Origin: Legionella sp. PC997
GTDB lineage: Bacteria; Pseudomonadota; Gammaproteobacteria; Legionellales; Legionellaceae
Assembly: GCF_014109825.1 (NCBI RefSeq)
Contig: NZ_CP059576.1
Location: 1,321,001 to 1,385,000 of the forward strand
Direction of reading: 5' to 3'
DNA: 64,000 nucleotides
Shown here piece by piece: positions 26,895 to 35,404 of this stretch. Position 1 is the stretch's first letter. The number at the start of each line of letters is the position of its first letter. Under the pieces are notes generated by a model. The model was not told the origin of the DNA. It saw only the letters and a list, made by a program, of their open reading frames with translations, and ran no database searches. The position numbers and the translations under genes are program-made.

Positions 26895-28019
26895 ATGAGA
26901 AGAAATCTGCCATTTAAAAAATCTACAGTGGCCTCAATTGGAGTTGAACTAGAACTTCAGCTTATAGACCCCTGCTCCTTTTCATTAATTTCTAGAGCTA
27001 AGGATCTGATTAGAAATATTAAAACGGAATCCTATCAAATTAGAGTAAAACCTGAAATAACCCAAAGCATGATTGAAATCAATACTTCCATTCATCAGTC
27101 CCCGCAAACTATGTTGCAGGAATTATTTGAATTGCAAGCCTATTTATTAAAACAGGCTTCCAATTTGGAGATAGGGATTTGTGGTGGAGGTTGTCATCCA
27201 TTTCAAACCTGGGCGATGCAAAAAATATTTCCCACATTAAGATACAAAAAAATTTCAAGGAGATATCGGTTTTTATCCAAAATGGCTACTGAATTTGGCC
27301 AGCATATTCATATAGGTTGTGGTAATTCAGAGGATGCCCTTTATCTCACGCACGCGCTTTCGCGGTATGTACCTCAACTTATTGCAATATCCGGTTCTTC
27401 ACCATTTTATCAAGGCGTTAATACCCACTTTTGTTCCGCACGTTCGATTGCCTTTAATGCATTTCCATTAAGTGGGGTTATGCCTTATCTCACGGATTGG
27501 AAACAATTTTCAGATTATTATTATAAAATGCGTAATTTAGACATTATATCGAGTATGAAAGATTTTTATTGGGATATCCGCCCTAAACCTGAATTTGGTA
27601 CAGTTGAAATTAGAGTTTTTGATGCCCCACTAACTATTAATAAAGCACTATTGATTGCCGCCTATATTCAGTCCTTAGCCCTTTATCTATTGGAAGAAAG
27701 ACCCACTCAAGTTTGCCCTGATGTGTACAATCTTTATAACCAAAATAGGTTTGAAGCTTGCCGATATGGTTTTGAGGGCACTTTTATTAATCCTTACACC
27801 ATGGAGCGCAGTTTAATTGTTGACGATATAATAAATACTGCGGAGACAATTAAAAAATATGTTGATCAACTAGGAAATACTGAGTATGTGGATCGATTAC
27901 TCGATGGTGTAAGAGATAAAGTGAATGACGCCTCTTTGTTATTAGAAATATTTCATCAAGTGGGCTCCTTGCCTAAGATGGTTTCAGAGCAATGTAAAAT
28001 GTGGGCTCAAAAAAATTAA
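26895..28019 (+). CDS. YbdK-type carboxylate-amine ligase (GCS2 family)
   Basis: 374 residues. Conserved GCS2 blocks: SIGVELELQLID at the start, GICGGGCHPF, GQHIHIGCG and GTVEIRVFDAP. Family members join glutamate to cysteine or other amines using ATP; YbdK has weak glutamate-cysteine ligase activity. AAGGAAT precedes the ATG, and GGATTATAATTAATCC upstream supplies a -10. It converges with the class II amidotransferase (26 bases between ends). Confidence 0.85.
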   Translation: MRRNLPFKKSTVASIGVELELQLIDPCSFSLISRAKDLIRNIKTESYQIRVKPEITQSMIEINTSIHQSPQTMLQELFELQAYLLKQASNLEIGICGGGCHPFQTWAMQKIFPTLRYKKISRRYRFLSKMATEFGQHIHIGCGNSEDALYLTHALSRYVPQLIAISGSSPFYQGVNTHFCSARSIAFNAFPLSGVMPYLTDWKQFSDYYYKMRNLDIISSMKDFYWDIRPKPEFGTVEIRVFDAPLTINKALLIAAYIQSLALYLLEERPTQVCPDVYNLYNQNRFEACRYGFEGTFINPYTMERSLIVDDIINTAETIKKYVDQLGNTEYVDRLLDGVRDKVNDASLLLEIFHQVGSLPKMVSEQCKMWAQKN

Positions 28020-28044
28020 ATGAATATAATCAATATAAATTAGA

Positions 28045-28962
28045 TTATAAGTTAATGTCTTGAGAAATTATTTCAATCTCATCATTATTGGATTTTTTTG
28101 CCACCACAAGAGTATACTCAGGAACTTCAAGCCAGGTAGTCGTGTCCTCTGTCAAAGGTTCAGATGCAATAATAATGCTTTTTTTGGACTCACCACCATT
28201 CATTTTATATCCCTCATCAAAAAAACCGTAGCTTTCTCCGTAGGTATACCATAATGAATGGTAATAAGAATGAGTAGAAGGCAATTCCGAAGGTAAAGGC
28301 CAGCCATAATCAAACACAAATCGAGTGGCAGCAATAAATTCACCATTTGTAATAAATAAATTTACAGGGGAGTTTGCTTTTATTTTTCGTCTTTGACGAA
28401 CGTGCTGTACTATTTTTAATGTTTCAATAACCGCAGTAATAATATCCTCTGTTTCATAATTACTAGATTCAGGTAATTGAGATAAAAATATGGAGTAAAT
28501 CCATTCACTATCCGTAGTTCCATGGATATCTTCTTTATATTCAGGACGTATATATTCCAATAAATCATATCGCATTTCCTCAAAATTACTTAATGATCCA
28601 TTATGAGCAAGAACGACATTGGTGTTCGAAAAAATAAAAGGATGGACATTTTGATTAGAGACGATTTGCTCTTCATGATAAGAAACCCCGCGTAAATGTG
28701 CCAAAAGACAATAAGGAGAAATTTTAGAAGCAAGGTTTCGTAAATTACTATCGTAAAAGGGTAATTGAGGCGTCTTATATAAGTAAGGGAATTTGGGATT
28801 GGGTGATGTAGTATCCCAAGCAGCCATGCCAAATCCAGCTAAATTAAGTAAATGAGACATGTATTTAGGATTATAGCTCTGCTCTATAAATGAATTATCG
28901 GGCTTATAAAGCAATTCTTCAATTACTATCGGTTTTCCAAGATAAGTCAATATTCTGCACAT
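28045..28962 (-). CDS. Class II glutamine amidotransferase (YafJ/EgtC-like)
   Basis: 305 residues. MCRILTYLG provides the N-terminal nucleophile Cys2, followed by LLAHLRGVSY and VLAHNGSLSNFEEMR plus HGTTDSEW, the Gln-binding blocks of class II amidotransferases. In EgtC this fold cleaves a gamma-glutamyl bond; in YafJ the role is unknown. It starts just after the cNMP-binding gene ends (5 bases), so the two are co-transcribed. Confidence 0.87.
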   Translation of the reverse strand: MCRILTYLGKPIVIEELLYKPDNSFIEQSYNPKYMSHLLNLAGFGMAAWDTTSPNPKFPYLYKTPQLPFYDSNLRNLASKISPYCLLAHLRGVSYHEEQIVSNQNVHPFIFSNTNVVLAHNGSLSNFEEMRYDLLEYIRPEYKEDIHGTTDSEWIYSIFLSQLPESSNYETEDIITAVIETLKIVQHVRQRRKIKANSPVNLFITNGEFIAATRFVFDYGWPLPSELPSTHSYYHSLWYTYGESYGFFDEGYKMNGGESKKSIIIASEPLTEDTTTWLEVPEYTLVVAKKSNNDEIEIISQDINL

Positions 28963-28967
28963 AACAT

Positions 28968-30002
28968 TTACCTATTGTAGTTTTCAATGTGTAATCGTAT
29001 GTCTAATTTATCAATCGATTTTTTTAATGATGTAAACGAAGTACAAATCAAATAAAATAGCTTATACCAAAGCTGCGGATGATTATTTTTGATTAATTGC
29101 AGGGCTGTTTCGGGTAACTTACATAAAATTGTATGTTCGCAAGTAATATATGTAAAATTAAACGAGGTAATATTTTCAATACACCCTATGCTCGCTAGAA
29201 ATGTTCCTGGGCCAATTACTGATAATTTAGCAAGCTTGTTGTTCTTGATAATACATGACTGGATGGCGCCATATAAAACTAAATAACAACAGGCGCTTTT
29301 TTCTCCCTCGCTAATTAAGGTACTATTTTTTGGAGCATCTAAAATAATAAAATGAGTACATAACAAATGAGTTTCTTCTTTGGTTAATGATTTTAATGAG
29401 GAAATATTTTGAATAAGGGCTTGATCGATTCCTTTCTCACCAAAAATAATTTTCTTGGGCTGATTTAATGAATAAATCACTCTTTCAAAAAACGACAAGC
29501 TTGTCATATCTGAATTAGAAATAAAAGAAGTCACCACATCATGTATTATTTTTAAACGATTGCATGTTTGCTGGGCAATAACAAGAAGCAGCTTATATTT
29601 TGTTTCTGGGTAATCAAGAGAAAGTAATTCAACGTATCTTTTGGAAATAATTAAATATAGTCCGGGGCTTGTAGCTATAAAAGATGTGGGACAAGGACAA
29701 GGCTCATTGAGTCCAATGGTAGTTAACAATTGGCCTCCGTGAAGAGTTTCAAGATTAGTGACTCCCCGTCCCATTATTTGGGCGCTTACCAGAATTGTTC
29801 CTTTAAGAATAACATAAACATTATTGATTATTTCTCCTTGATGCAGGAGGATTTCTCCTGATTCGAATGAAGCGATTTGACTATGCTTCATCAGAAGGTC
29901 TAATTCATATTGATCTAAAAAATCACCCAAAGTGCTAAGTAATAATTTATGTGGGCTTTCAGTTAATTGATATTCCAGTTCAACCACATTCTTATTATTC
30001 AT
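28968..30002 (-). CDS. Protein with two cyclic-nucleotide-binding-like domains
   Basis: 344 residues. Two CNB folds, about residues 20-145 (SFESGEILLHQGEIINNVYV, LKGTILVSA) and 195-320 (LDAPKNSTLISEGEKSACCY, LYGAIQS). No DNA-binding helix-turn-helix, so it is not a Crp-type regulator. Phosphate-binding Arg residues are not clear, so nucleotide binding is uncertain. Effectors with CNB folds are known in Legionella, but operon linkage to an amidotransferase suggests a housekeeping or signalling role. Confidence 0.75.
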   Translation of the reverse strand: MNNKNVVELEYQLTESPHKLLLSTLGDFLDQYELDLLMKHSQIASFESGEILLHQGEIINNVYVILKGTILVSAQIMGRGVTNLETLHGGQLLTTIGLNEPCPCPTSFIATSPGLYLIISKRYVELLSLDYPETKYKLLLVIAQQTCNRLKIIHDVVTSFISNSDMTSLSFFERVIYSLNQPKKIIFGEKGIDQALIQNISSLKSLTKEETHLLCTHFIILDAPKNSTLISEGEKSACCYLVLYGAIQSCIIKNNKLAKLSVIGPGTFLASIGCIENITSFNFTYITCEHTILCKLPETALQLIKNNHPQLWYKLFYLICTSFTSLKKSIDKLDIRLHIENYNR

Positions 30003-30130
30003 GTAAATATCCTTTTCTAATAAGGCATTGGTTCAAATAAAGTATTTTAGTAAATTATAGACATGATGTATCTGTTTTGCTCAACAAGGAGTTGCTGTAG
30101 AAAAAGAATAAATGGAAGATTAAATAATTT

Positions 30131-30240
30131 ATTTTTTGCTTTTTTGAAAGTAGAGTCTATACTTAAAATATAGGAGGTGTTGTGGAGAAGTCCATAAACA
30201 TTCCTATTGCGAAAACCACCCTCGGGTGGTTTTTGTCATT
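30131..30240 (+). ncRNA. Probable small RNA gene, copy 1 (promoter, short transcript, terminator)
   Basis: -35 TTGCTT (30136-30141), 16-bp spacer, -10 TATACT inside GTCTATACTTAAAA (30155-30168), then a transcript of about 65 nt starting near 30172. It ends in the hairpin AACCACC-CTCG-GGTGGTT followed by U5 (30214-30235). No coding frame. The 3' half is shared with copy 2 at 32063; the 5' part (GGAGGTGTTGTGGAGAA) is not. Promoter, conserved block AGTCCATAA and terminator together make a trans-acting small RNA the best reading. The family is not recognised. Confidence 0.68.
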
Positions 30241-30500
30241 CTAAAGACGATAAAAATCAATAACTTCTAAAATTAAAATTGCCGGGCTTTATCTCCAAAT
30301 TATTTACTTTGTTTTGGGATGGATTCTTGCCTAAATATAAATGTTACTATGCTTATCGTATGTTCTAATATTGGGAGGTTGATACGTCAGATTATCCACC
30401 CCATGATACCGTGATATTCTCATTATTATGCTGCTTAGCTCAAATGACGCTTGTGTGATTAGTCTATAATTTAAACTACACACATTAATTGGAATATTCT

Positions 30501-32012
30501 ATGTGGTCCCCGTCTCAAAAAAATCCTTCTAAGGGAGAAAATGAGCGTTATGCTAGATTCATTGGTAAACATCGCGATCTTAGAAATGTTATTGGTGGAG
30601 TACTAACCGTTGATTTAGATAGAGCGCAAAGGGAATTAGCCAAATTAGAACAGATTATTCAAATTATCGAGGAGCATAAACATCAACCTTCAGGGGATCT
30701 TAGAGAAAAATTAAAAACGGCAATGGAGTATGGTAACCTCACAGAAAAACTTAAAAGCGAAAAGCTGCGAGCGGAGGAAGCAGCGGATAAGATAACAAGA
30801 CTTCCTTTATCATTGGACGAAATGAAACTGCTTTCAAGCGTTTTTGGTAGTGAAGATAATGGAATTTTATATTTATCCCCAGAAAAGTTTTTTGAAAGAT
30901 TAGAAAATCTGCAGGCGAGCACCAATGAAGGGGACCAGAAAATCGTTGCCAAGTTAGAGCAAAAAGGACAAGGTGAAGCAAATAGAATAATACAGGATGT
31001 TATAAAGCATATTAAAGAGGATTTAAACAGGACTAAATGGGATGAAATGAAATTCTTATTATCCGATGGTATTAAGAATGTAGCTAATTACAGCGATAAA
31101 ACTCAAATTTACAATAAAACCCTTTTTATGCACAGCAAGATGGATGCAGAAATCACCCAATTATCAAGCGAAAAGACATCTCAAAGCAGTATAGGGCGAC
31201 TTAGACAAAAAAAAGCAGCAATTTCTGAGTATATTCAGGAACTCGAAAGTATAAGACATGTAGAAAGTAAATATTTTACAGCTCTTACTACCACGACGGC
31301 CCGGGCTACAACTTCCTTAGAGAGTGATCTAAAAGCTATTGAAAAAACTATAAAAGAGTGTAAGAAAGATATTAAGGAAGCAAAAAAGGAGAAACAATCC
31401 ACAAAATTTCTTCTCTTACGTCTTAAGGAACTTGAATCCTCAAAAAAAGTGTTATCCTCCCTTGCAAAAAAAGGAAAACTGGAAAAAGCCATTGAAGAGA
31501 TAGAAGACGCCTTAACATCAAGCCAAAAAGTAAAACACTTTGATGATGTGTTGGAAGAACTGGATAAAAACATTTCCGAAAAGGAAGAACAAAAAGCTTT
31601 GCTCATGTCGGATAGTCCTTTGAGTAATAAAAAAGAAGAGAGACAAACAAAATTTGAACAAAATAAACGAGAGATAGCAAAATTGATGGCATCATTGGAT
31701 GCCGTTAAAGTAGAAGGTAAGATTATAACCAAAGAAGAGAAAAAGAAGTGGGAAGATATTGAGAAAAGAATAGACAAGCTCATGTATGAAAATGATCTGC
31801 TTAAATCAGATAATCCTCCAAAATCAAATGAAGAAATAATACATAACTTAAAAGATAGTATGCGAATAACATTAGCTCTAAGTGAAGGGAAGGATAAAAA
31901 AACTCAAGAAAAAGCGACTTCGTACTTTAAAAGTATAAAACAAACTATTAAGGAGATGAGGGAAGAGGATGAAAATCTTAATCCTGATCATGGCTATTCG
32001 TTAAAAAAATGA
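30501..32012 (+). CDS. Coiled-coil protein, probable effector
   Basis: About 503 residues, very rich in Lys and Glu, with long heptad-like stretches (for example residues 250-430) that predict coiled coils; no catalytic motif or signal peptide. The ATG at 30501 is preferred over the TTG at 30489. GTCTATAATTTAAAC lies at about 30468 as a -10. Such coiled-coil proteins are common Dot/Icm effectors. It is bracketed by the two small RNA units. Function not recognised. Confidence 0.7.
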   Translation: MWSPSQKNPSKGENERYARFIGKHRDLRNVIGGVLTVDLDRAQRELAKLEQIIQIIEEHKHQPSGDLREKLKTAMEYGNLTEKLKSEKLRAEEAADKITRLPLSLDEMKLLSSVFGSEDNGILYLSPEKFFERLENLQASTNEGDQKIVAKLEQKGQGEANRIIQDVIKHIKEDLNRTKWDEMKFLLSDGIKNVANYSDKTQIYNKTLFMHSKMDAEITQLSSEKTSQSSIGRLRQKKAAISEYIQELESIRHVESKYFTALTTTTARATTSLESDLKAIEKTIKECKKDIKEAKKEKQSTKFLLLRLKELESSKKVLSSLAKKGKLEKAIEEIEDALTSSQKVKHFDDVLEELDKNISEKEEQKALLMSDSPLSNKKEERQTKFEQNKREIAKLMASLDAVKVEGKIITKEEKKKWEDIEKRIDKLMYENDLLKSDNPPKSNEEIIHNLKDSMRITLALSEGKDKKTQEKATSYFKSIKQTIKEMREEDENLNPDHGYSLKK

Positions 32013-32062
32013 AAGGAAAGTTTTTATCTGAGAACCATCAAAAACCTAATGAGAGAAGCAGT

Positions 32063-32172
32063 ATTTTTTGCTTTTCATAAAAACAGGGTCTATACTAAAA
32101 ATGTAACCTGCTTTTAGATTAGTCCATAAGCATGGCTACTGCGAGAACCACCTTCGGGTGGTTTTTGTCATT
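32063..32172 (+). ncRNA. Probable small RNA gene, copy 2
   Basis: The same layout as copy 1: TTGCTT (32068-32073), 17-bp spacer, GTCTATACTAAAA (32088-32100), then a transcript ending in AACCACC-TTCG-GGTGGTT plus U5 (32146-32168). The stem is identical and the loop varies (UUCG here, CUCG in copy 1). The 35-nt stretch after the promoter differs from copy 1 while AGTCCATAA and TGCGA are kept. It follows the coiled-coil gene by about 50 bases but has its own promoter. Confidence 0.68.
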
Positions 32173-32202
32173 ATAAGGAATCAGAATTTTTATTTTACGC
32201 CT

Positions 32203-32529
32203 TTAAGCAAATAAAATTAAACAAATTAGTCCCAAAAGAGCAGTGATCCCATGTCCTAAGGCAAGCCATTTAGGAATCGTTTTTCCAGTTATATCCCTAT
32301 AAATAAGAATAAAACCGCCAATAGCCGCTGCGATAAAAAGAAGTAGGCTTACTAGGGGAGCGTTATAAAAAATTGAATAAATAATTAGAAGTAAAATTCC
32401 AATAAACGCAAAAGATCCATGCGTTAAAGCAAGTCCTTTAGGTGTATTTTTATTTTTTAGGATATACATTAAAAGCCATACCCCAAGTGATATCGTTATT
32501 AAAAAAATCAAAATGGTACTGATAAACAT
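32203..32529 (-). CDS. Small four-helix membrane protein
   Basis: 108 residues with four hydrophobic helices; two similar segments (LALTHGSFAFIGILLLI and LALGHGITALLGLICLI) suggest an internal duplication, each with a conserved HG. AAGGAAAAATCC precedes the ATG. It may be co-transcribed with the FAD-Rieske gene 27 bases upstream. Function unknown. Confidence 0.75.
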   Translation of the reverse strand: MFISTILIFLITISLGVWLLMYILKNKNTPKGLALTHGSFAFIGILLLIIYSIFYNAPLVSLLLFIAAAIGGFILIYRDITGKTIPKWLALGHGITALLGLICLILFA

Positions 32530-32556
32530 GGATTTTTCCTTAAGTTCAAATCTATT

Positions 32557-34062
32557 CTATTTCCACTGTTTTATTTCTAAATCGGTGGTAGCAGGACCTT
32601 CTATAACTTTTCCATCACAAGTAAAGCGACTTCCATGGCATGGACAATCCCAGGTTTGTTCTTCATTGTTCCAAGCTACAATACATTTCATATGGGGGCA
32701 AACCGCTGATAAAGCATGTAAATTATTTTCAGTATCGCGGGAAACAGCAAGTTTTTCATCATTGTATTCAATTACCTTACCCTCGCCCCTTTTTATATTT
32801 TCAGTCTTCTGAGAGAACAATGTAGGGTAATCCTCTAAATATTGGCGCAAAACATTGCTATTTTCTTTCCATAAAAAAGCGGCAGAAGATAATAAGTTGT
32901 GACGGGTCGATTGGTAAATAGGCTCTAAAGGATTGGAATTTTTTAATATTAAATCGCTGATGATTATTCCTGCTAAAGTCCCATAAATTAGACCATCAGC
33001 CCAATATCCCGTAGCCATATATGTATGTTTTGAGCTTCCAGATGCTAAACCGATATAAGGGATGCTGTCGGCGGATTGAAAATGTTGGGCTGACCATTTG
33101 TATACCGTTTTAGAAACTTTGAATGTGGAATTAATGTATTTTTCTAATTTTTTATAAGAGGAAGTTTTCGAAGGATTTTGGCCTGTTTTGTGATGTTCTC
33201 CCGCCACCAGCATGATCTGTGGGCGTTTAAGAGAAACGCTATGGGTGCATATGGAATGAAAAGGGCTGTCTAAATCCCAAACATGTCCCTCCGGATATTC
33301 TTTGTTTTCCAATTCAATCCCCATAACATAGCTTCGGTAAGGAGCAGTAAACAATTGGGTGGGATTTATTCCAATGGGAGTATGGGTTGCCATAAAGACA
33401 TTCTTTGCTTTAATTTTGGCTTTTTCCGTTTCGAGGACACAATGATTGTGTTCTGTCACCTTAGTTACACGTGTTTTTTCAAATATTAAACAGCCATTCT
33501 TTAATAAATCAGCAGCCATAGATAAAACATATTGCAAGGGATTAAATCGTGCCTGATCTTCCATAACGATGGCTTTGCTAAATTTAAAATCAAAAGGTAG
33601 AGTTTTGGCATACTCCACAGAAAGGTCCATTTTTTTAAGCAATTCCAATTCTTTTTCAATGGTAGCCAGTTCATTTTTAACCGTATATGCATACCAAGGA
33701 CGACGAGTAAAATTACAACGGATTTTTTTGTCGCTCACTTTTTTTTCAATATACTCTATGGCAAATTTTCTTGATAAAGCTACAGATTTTGCTGTATCAA
33801 AATCAAACTTGGAAGCAACGGTTTGGTACAATGGCTGAACGGCTATATATAAATTGCCAGTAGAAAGGCTGGTGGTAATACCGCCAATTTTTTCTGCTTC
33901 TAAAATGGCTACCTTTTTACCTGCTTTGGTTAATTGCTCTGCGGCAGTTACTCCTGTAATCCCGCCTCCAATTATCGCTACGTCTACCTCTATATCTTCG
34001 GTTAATTCTGGATAATCAACTTGTCTTTTACTAATTTTTTCCCATAAAGATATACTGTCCAT
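32557..34062 (-). CDS. FAD-dependent oxidoreductase with C-terminal Rieske domain
   Basis: 501 residues. DAO-type FAD domain: VDVAIIGGGITGVTAAEQL near residue 30, then a long substrate domain. The last 60 residues form a Rieske cluster domain with SAVCPHMKCIV and WDCPCHGSRF (CxH...CxxH), which binds a 2Fe-2S cluster. This architecture equals B. subtilis YhfW-type proteins. AGGAAAATCT precedes the ATG. Oxidises an unknown amine or amino acid; cytosolic. Confidence 0.9.
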   Translation of the reverse strand: MDSISLWEKISKRQVDYPELTEDIEVDVAIIGGGITGVTAAEQLTKAGKKVAILEAEKIGGITTSLSTGNLYIAVQPLYQTVASKFDFDTAKSVALSRKFAIEYIEKKVSDKKIRCNFTRRPWYAYTVKNELATIEKELELLKKMDLSVEYAKTLPFDFKFSKAIVMEDQARFNPLQYVLSMAADLLKNGCLIFEKTRVTKVTEHNHCVLETEKAKIKAKNVFMATHTPIGINPTQLFTAPYRSYVMGIELENKEYPEGHVWDLDSPFHSICTHSVSLKRPQIMLVAGEHHKTGQNPSKTSSYKKLEKYINSTFKVSKTVYKWSAQHFQSADSIPYIGLASGSSKHTYMATGYWADGLIYGTLAGIIISDLILKNSNPLEPIYQSTRHNLLSSAAFLWKENSNVLRQYLEDYPTLFSQKTENIKRGEGKVIEYNDEKLAVSRDTENNLHALSAVCPHMKCIVAWNNEEQTWDCPCHGSRFTCDGKVIEGPATTDLEIKQWK

Positions 34063-34423
34063 AGATTTTCCTAAATGTTATGTTAAAAACAGCACCGGAC
34101 AAGCAAAATTAATCAATCTATTGATCATTCCCAATACCCCTATTTTAGATTCTTCCACATTTTTTCGTTATTAAGGAAATCCTTGGGTCTAATAAGAGTT
34201 AATATAGTCTCAATTTAAAAATTTTTTAAACACGAAACTACATGAAAGTACCTTTTTATTTAAGTATGTCCTTATTTGTGATTCTAAATATTTTAAATTT
34301 TTTGGAATTTACAAATGGAATAATAGTGTACTCTTCGTAATAAATTGTTTGATAATGGTCATTATTTGTACTAAATATTTGGATGGAACAAATTATTGTT
34401 CTAAACATTATAAGGAGATAATT
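34063..34423. other. Intergenic region, no gene seen
   Basis: AT-rich; nothing supported apart from possible promoters for the flanking genes. Confidence 0.5.
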
Positions 34424-34555
34424 ATGAAAAATTTTGAACCCAAGAAGGGAAGTTCTCCCAGTACTGAAAAGAAACATGCCCCCTCTAAAGGTCATCATTT
34501 AAGCAATGAGGATCGCAAAAAAGGAGGGTCCCATTTAAAAGGGGGCCGTAAATAA
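34424..34555 (+). CDS. Small Lys/Gly-rich stress-type protein
   Basis: 43 residues, basic: NEDRKKGGSHLKGGRK at the end resembles the KGG repeats of stress-induced proteins. The start is at 34424, after AAGGAGATAATT; an upstream in-frame ATG at 34349 lacks a ribosome site. It is followed by a strong hairpin at 34565. Disordered; function unknown. Confidence 0.65.
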   Translation: MKNFEPKKGSSPSTEKKHAPSKGHHLSNEDRKKGGSHLKGGRK

Positions 34556-34564
34556 CTGTGCACA

Positions 34565-34593
34565 TTACAGGGTGTAGATTTAACACCCTGTAA
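34565..34593 (+). terminator. Hairpin after the small KGG-type gene
   Basis: TTACAGGGTGT and its exact complement with a 7-base loop. No long U tract follows. Confidence 0.6.
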
Positions 34594-34767
34594 CTCTGTT
34601 CAGAAACTTATGGATGTATAAAAAAAATACCAAGAATGTAAGAGTAAATCGTTATTCTTTATTTTTTTAAGGAACACCCTATCTAAATTGGAAGGATCCT
34701 TAAAGGTAAAGTTAACTTTTTTACTCTATTCCTAATAAAGAAGTTTAAATACAATAGGAGAATTAAC

Positions 34768-35142
34768 ATGGAAAGACAAGAAGATAAATTACAACAAGGT
34801 GGTCAACAAGGTCAACAAGGTCAACAAGGTGGCCAAGGCGGACATCAAGGTGGCCAAGGCGGACATCAAGGTGGCCAAGGCGGACATCAAGGTGGCCAAG
34901 GCGGACATCAAGGTGGCCAAGGCGGACATCAAGGTGGCCAAGGCGGACATCAAGGTGGTCAAGGCGGACATCAAGGTGGTCAAGGCGGACATCAAGGTGG
35001 TCAGGGTGGACATCAAGGTGGTCAGGGTGGACATCAAGGTGGTCAGGGTGGGCATCAAGGTGGTCAGGGTGGACAACAAGGCGGTCAGGGTGGACAACAA
35101 GGCGGTTTAGGTGGACAAGGCCAAGAGAAAAGAAATCAATAA
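34768..35142 (+). CDS. Gly/Gln/His heptad-repeat protein
   Basis: 124 residues. After a short start (MERQEDKLQQ) come about 13 tandem heptads: 11 of GGQGGHQ and 2 of GGQGGQQ, ending QEKRNQ. The 21-bp DNA unit shifts gradually from GGCCAAGGC to GGTCAAGGC to GGTCAGGGT spelling along the array, which shows stepwise expansion. The product would be disordered and able to bind metal through His. AATAGGAGAATTAAC precedes the ATG, and a terminator follows. Function unknown. Confidence 0.72.
   Translation: MERQEDKLQQGGQQGQQGQQGGQGGHQGGQGGHQGGQGGHQGGQGGHQGGQGGHQGGQGGHQGGQGGHQGGQGGHQGGQGGHQGGQGGHQGGQGGHQGGQGGQQGGQGGQQGGLGGQGQEKRNQ
34837..35100 (+). repeat. 21-bp tandem repeat array inside the Gly/Gln/His gene
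   Basis: About 12-13 units of GG(A/G)CA(T/A)CAAGGTGGYCARGG type, contiguous and in frame. Prone to slippage and length variation between strains. Confidence 0.9.
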
Positions 35143-35147
35143 ATGAG

Positions 35148-35178
35148 AAAGAGCAAGGTAATTTTCCTTGCTCTTTTA
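35148..35178 (+). terminator. Rho-independent terminator
   Basis: AAAGAGCAAGG and CCTTGCTCTTT around a 7-base loop, followed by T. Confidence 0.8.
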
Positions 35179-35404
35179 CAATAAAGTGGAATTAAACAAA
35201 TGCTAAAATATCAAAAATTATCGCATTATTGTTAAAAAAATGATTTTATCTCTCAGTCTCCATATTTTAAGAAATATTAACTAAACTAAGGGAATTCTAT
35301 ATTTAATGAGATGTTGTTTTTGCTATTACTTAAATAATAGGGTGACATTCTTATTAAATAGCTTTGTTACGTAAAAGAACTCGTCGTACCAAAAGGGAAT
35401 GGGT

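Noticed and set aside
31235..31783. 182-codon minus-strand Ser-rich frame
   Set aside because: Shadow of the Lys/Glu-rich coiled-coil gene.
34799..35110. Long frames on both strands over the 21-bp repeats, and the repeats as a possible CRISPR array
   Set aside because: The units are contiguous with no spacers and in frame with the Gly/Gln/His gene; the other frames are repeat shadows.
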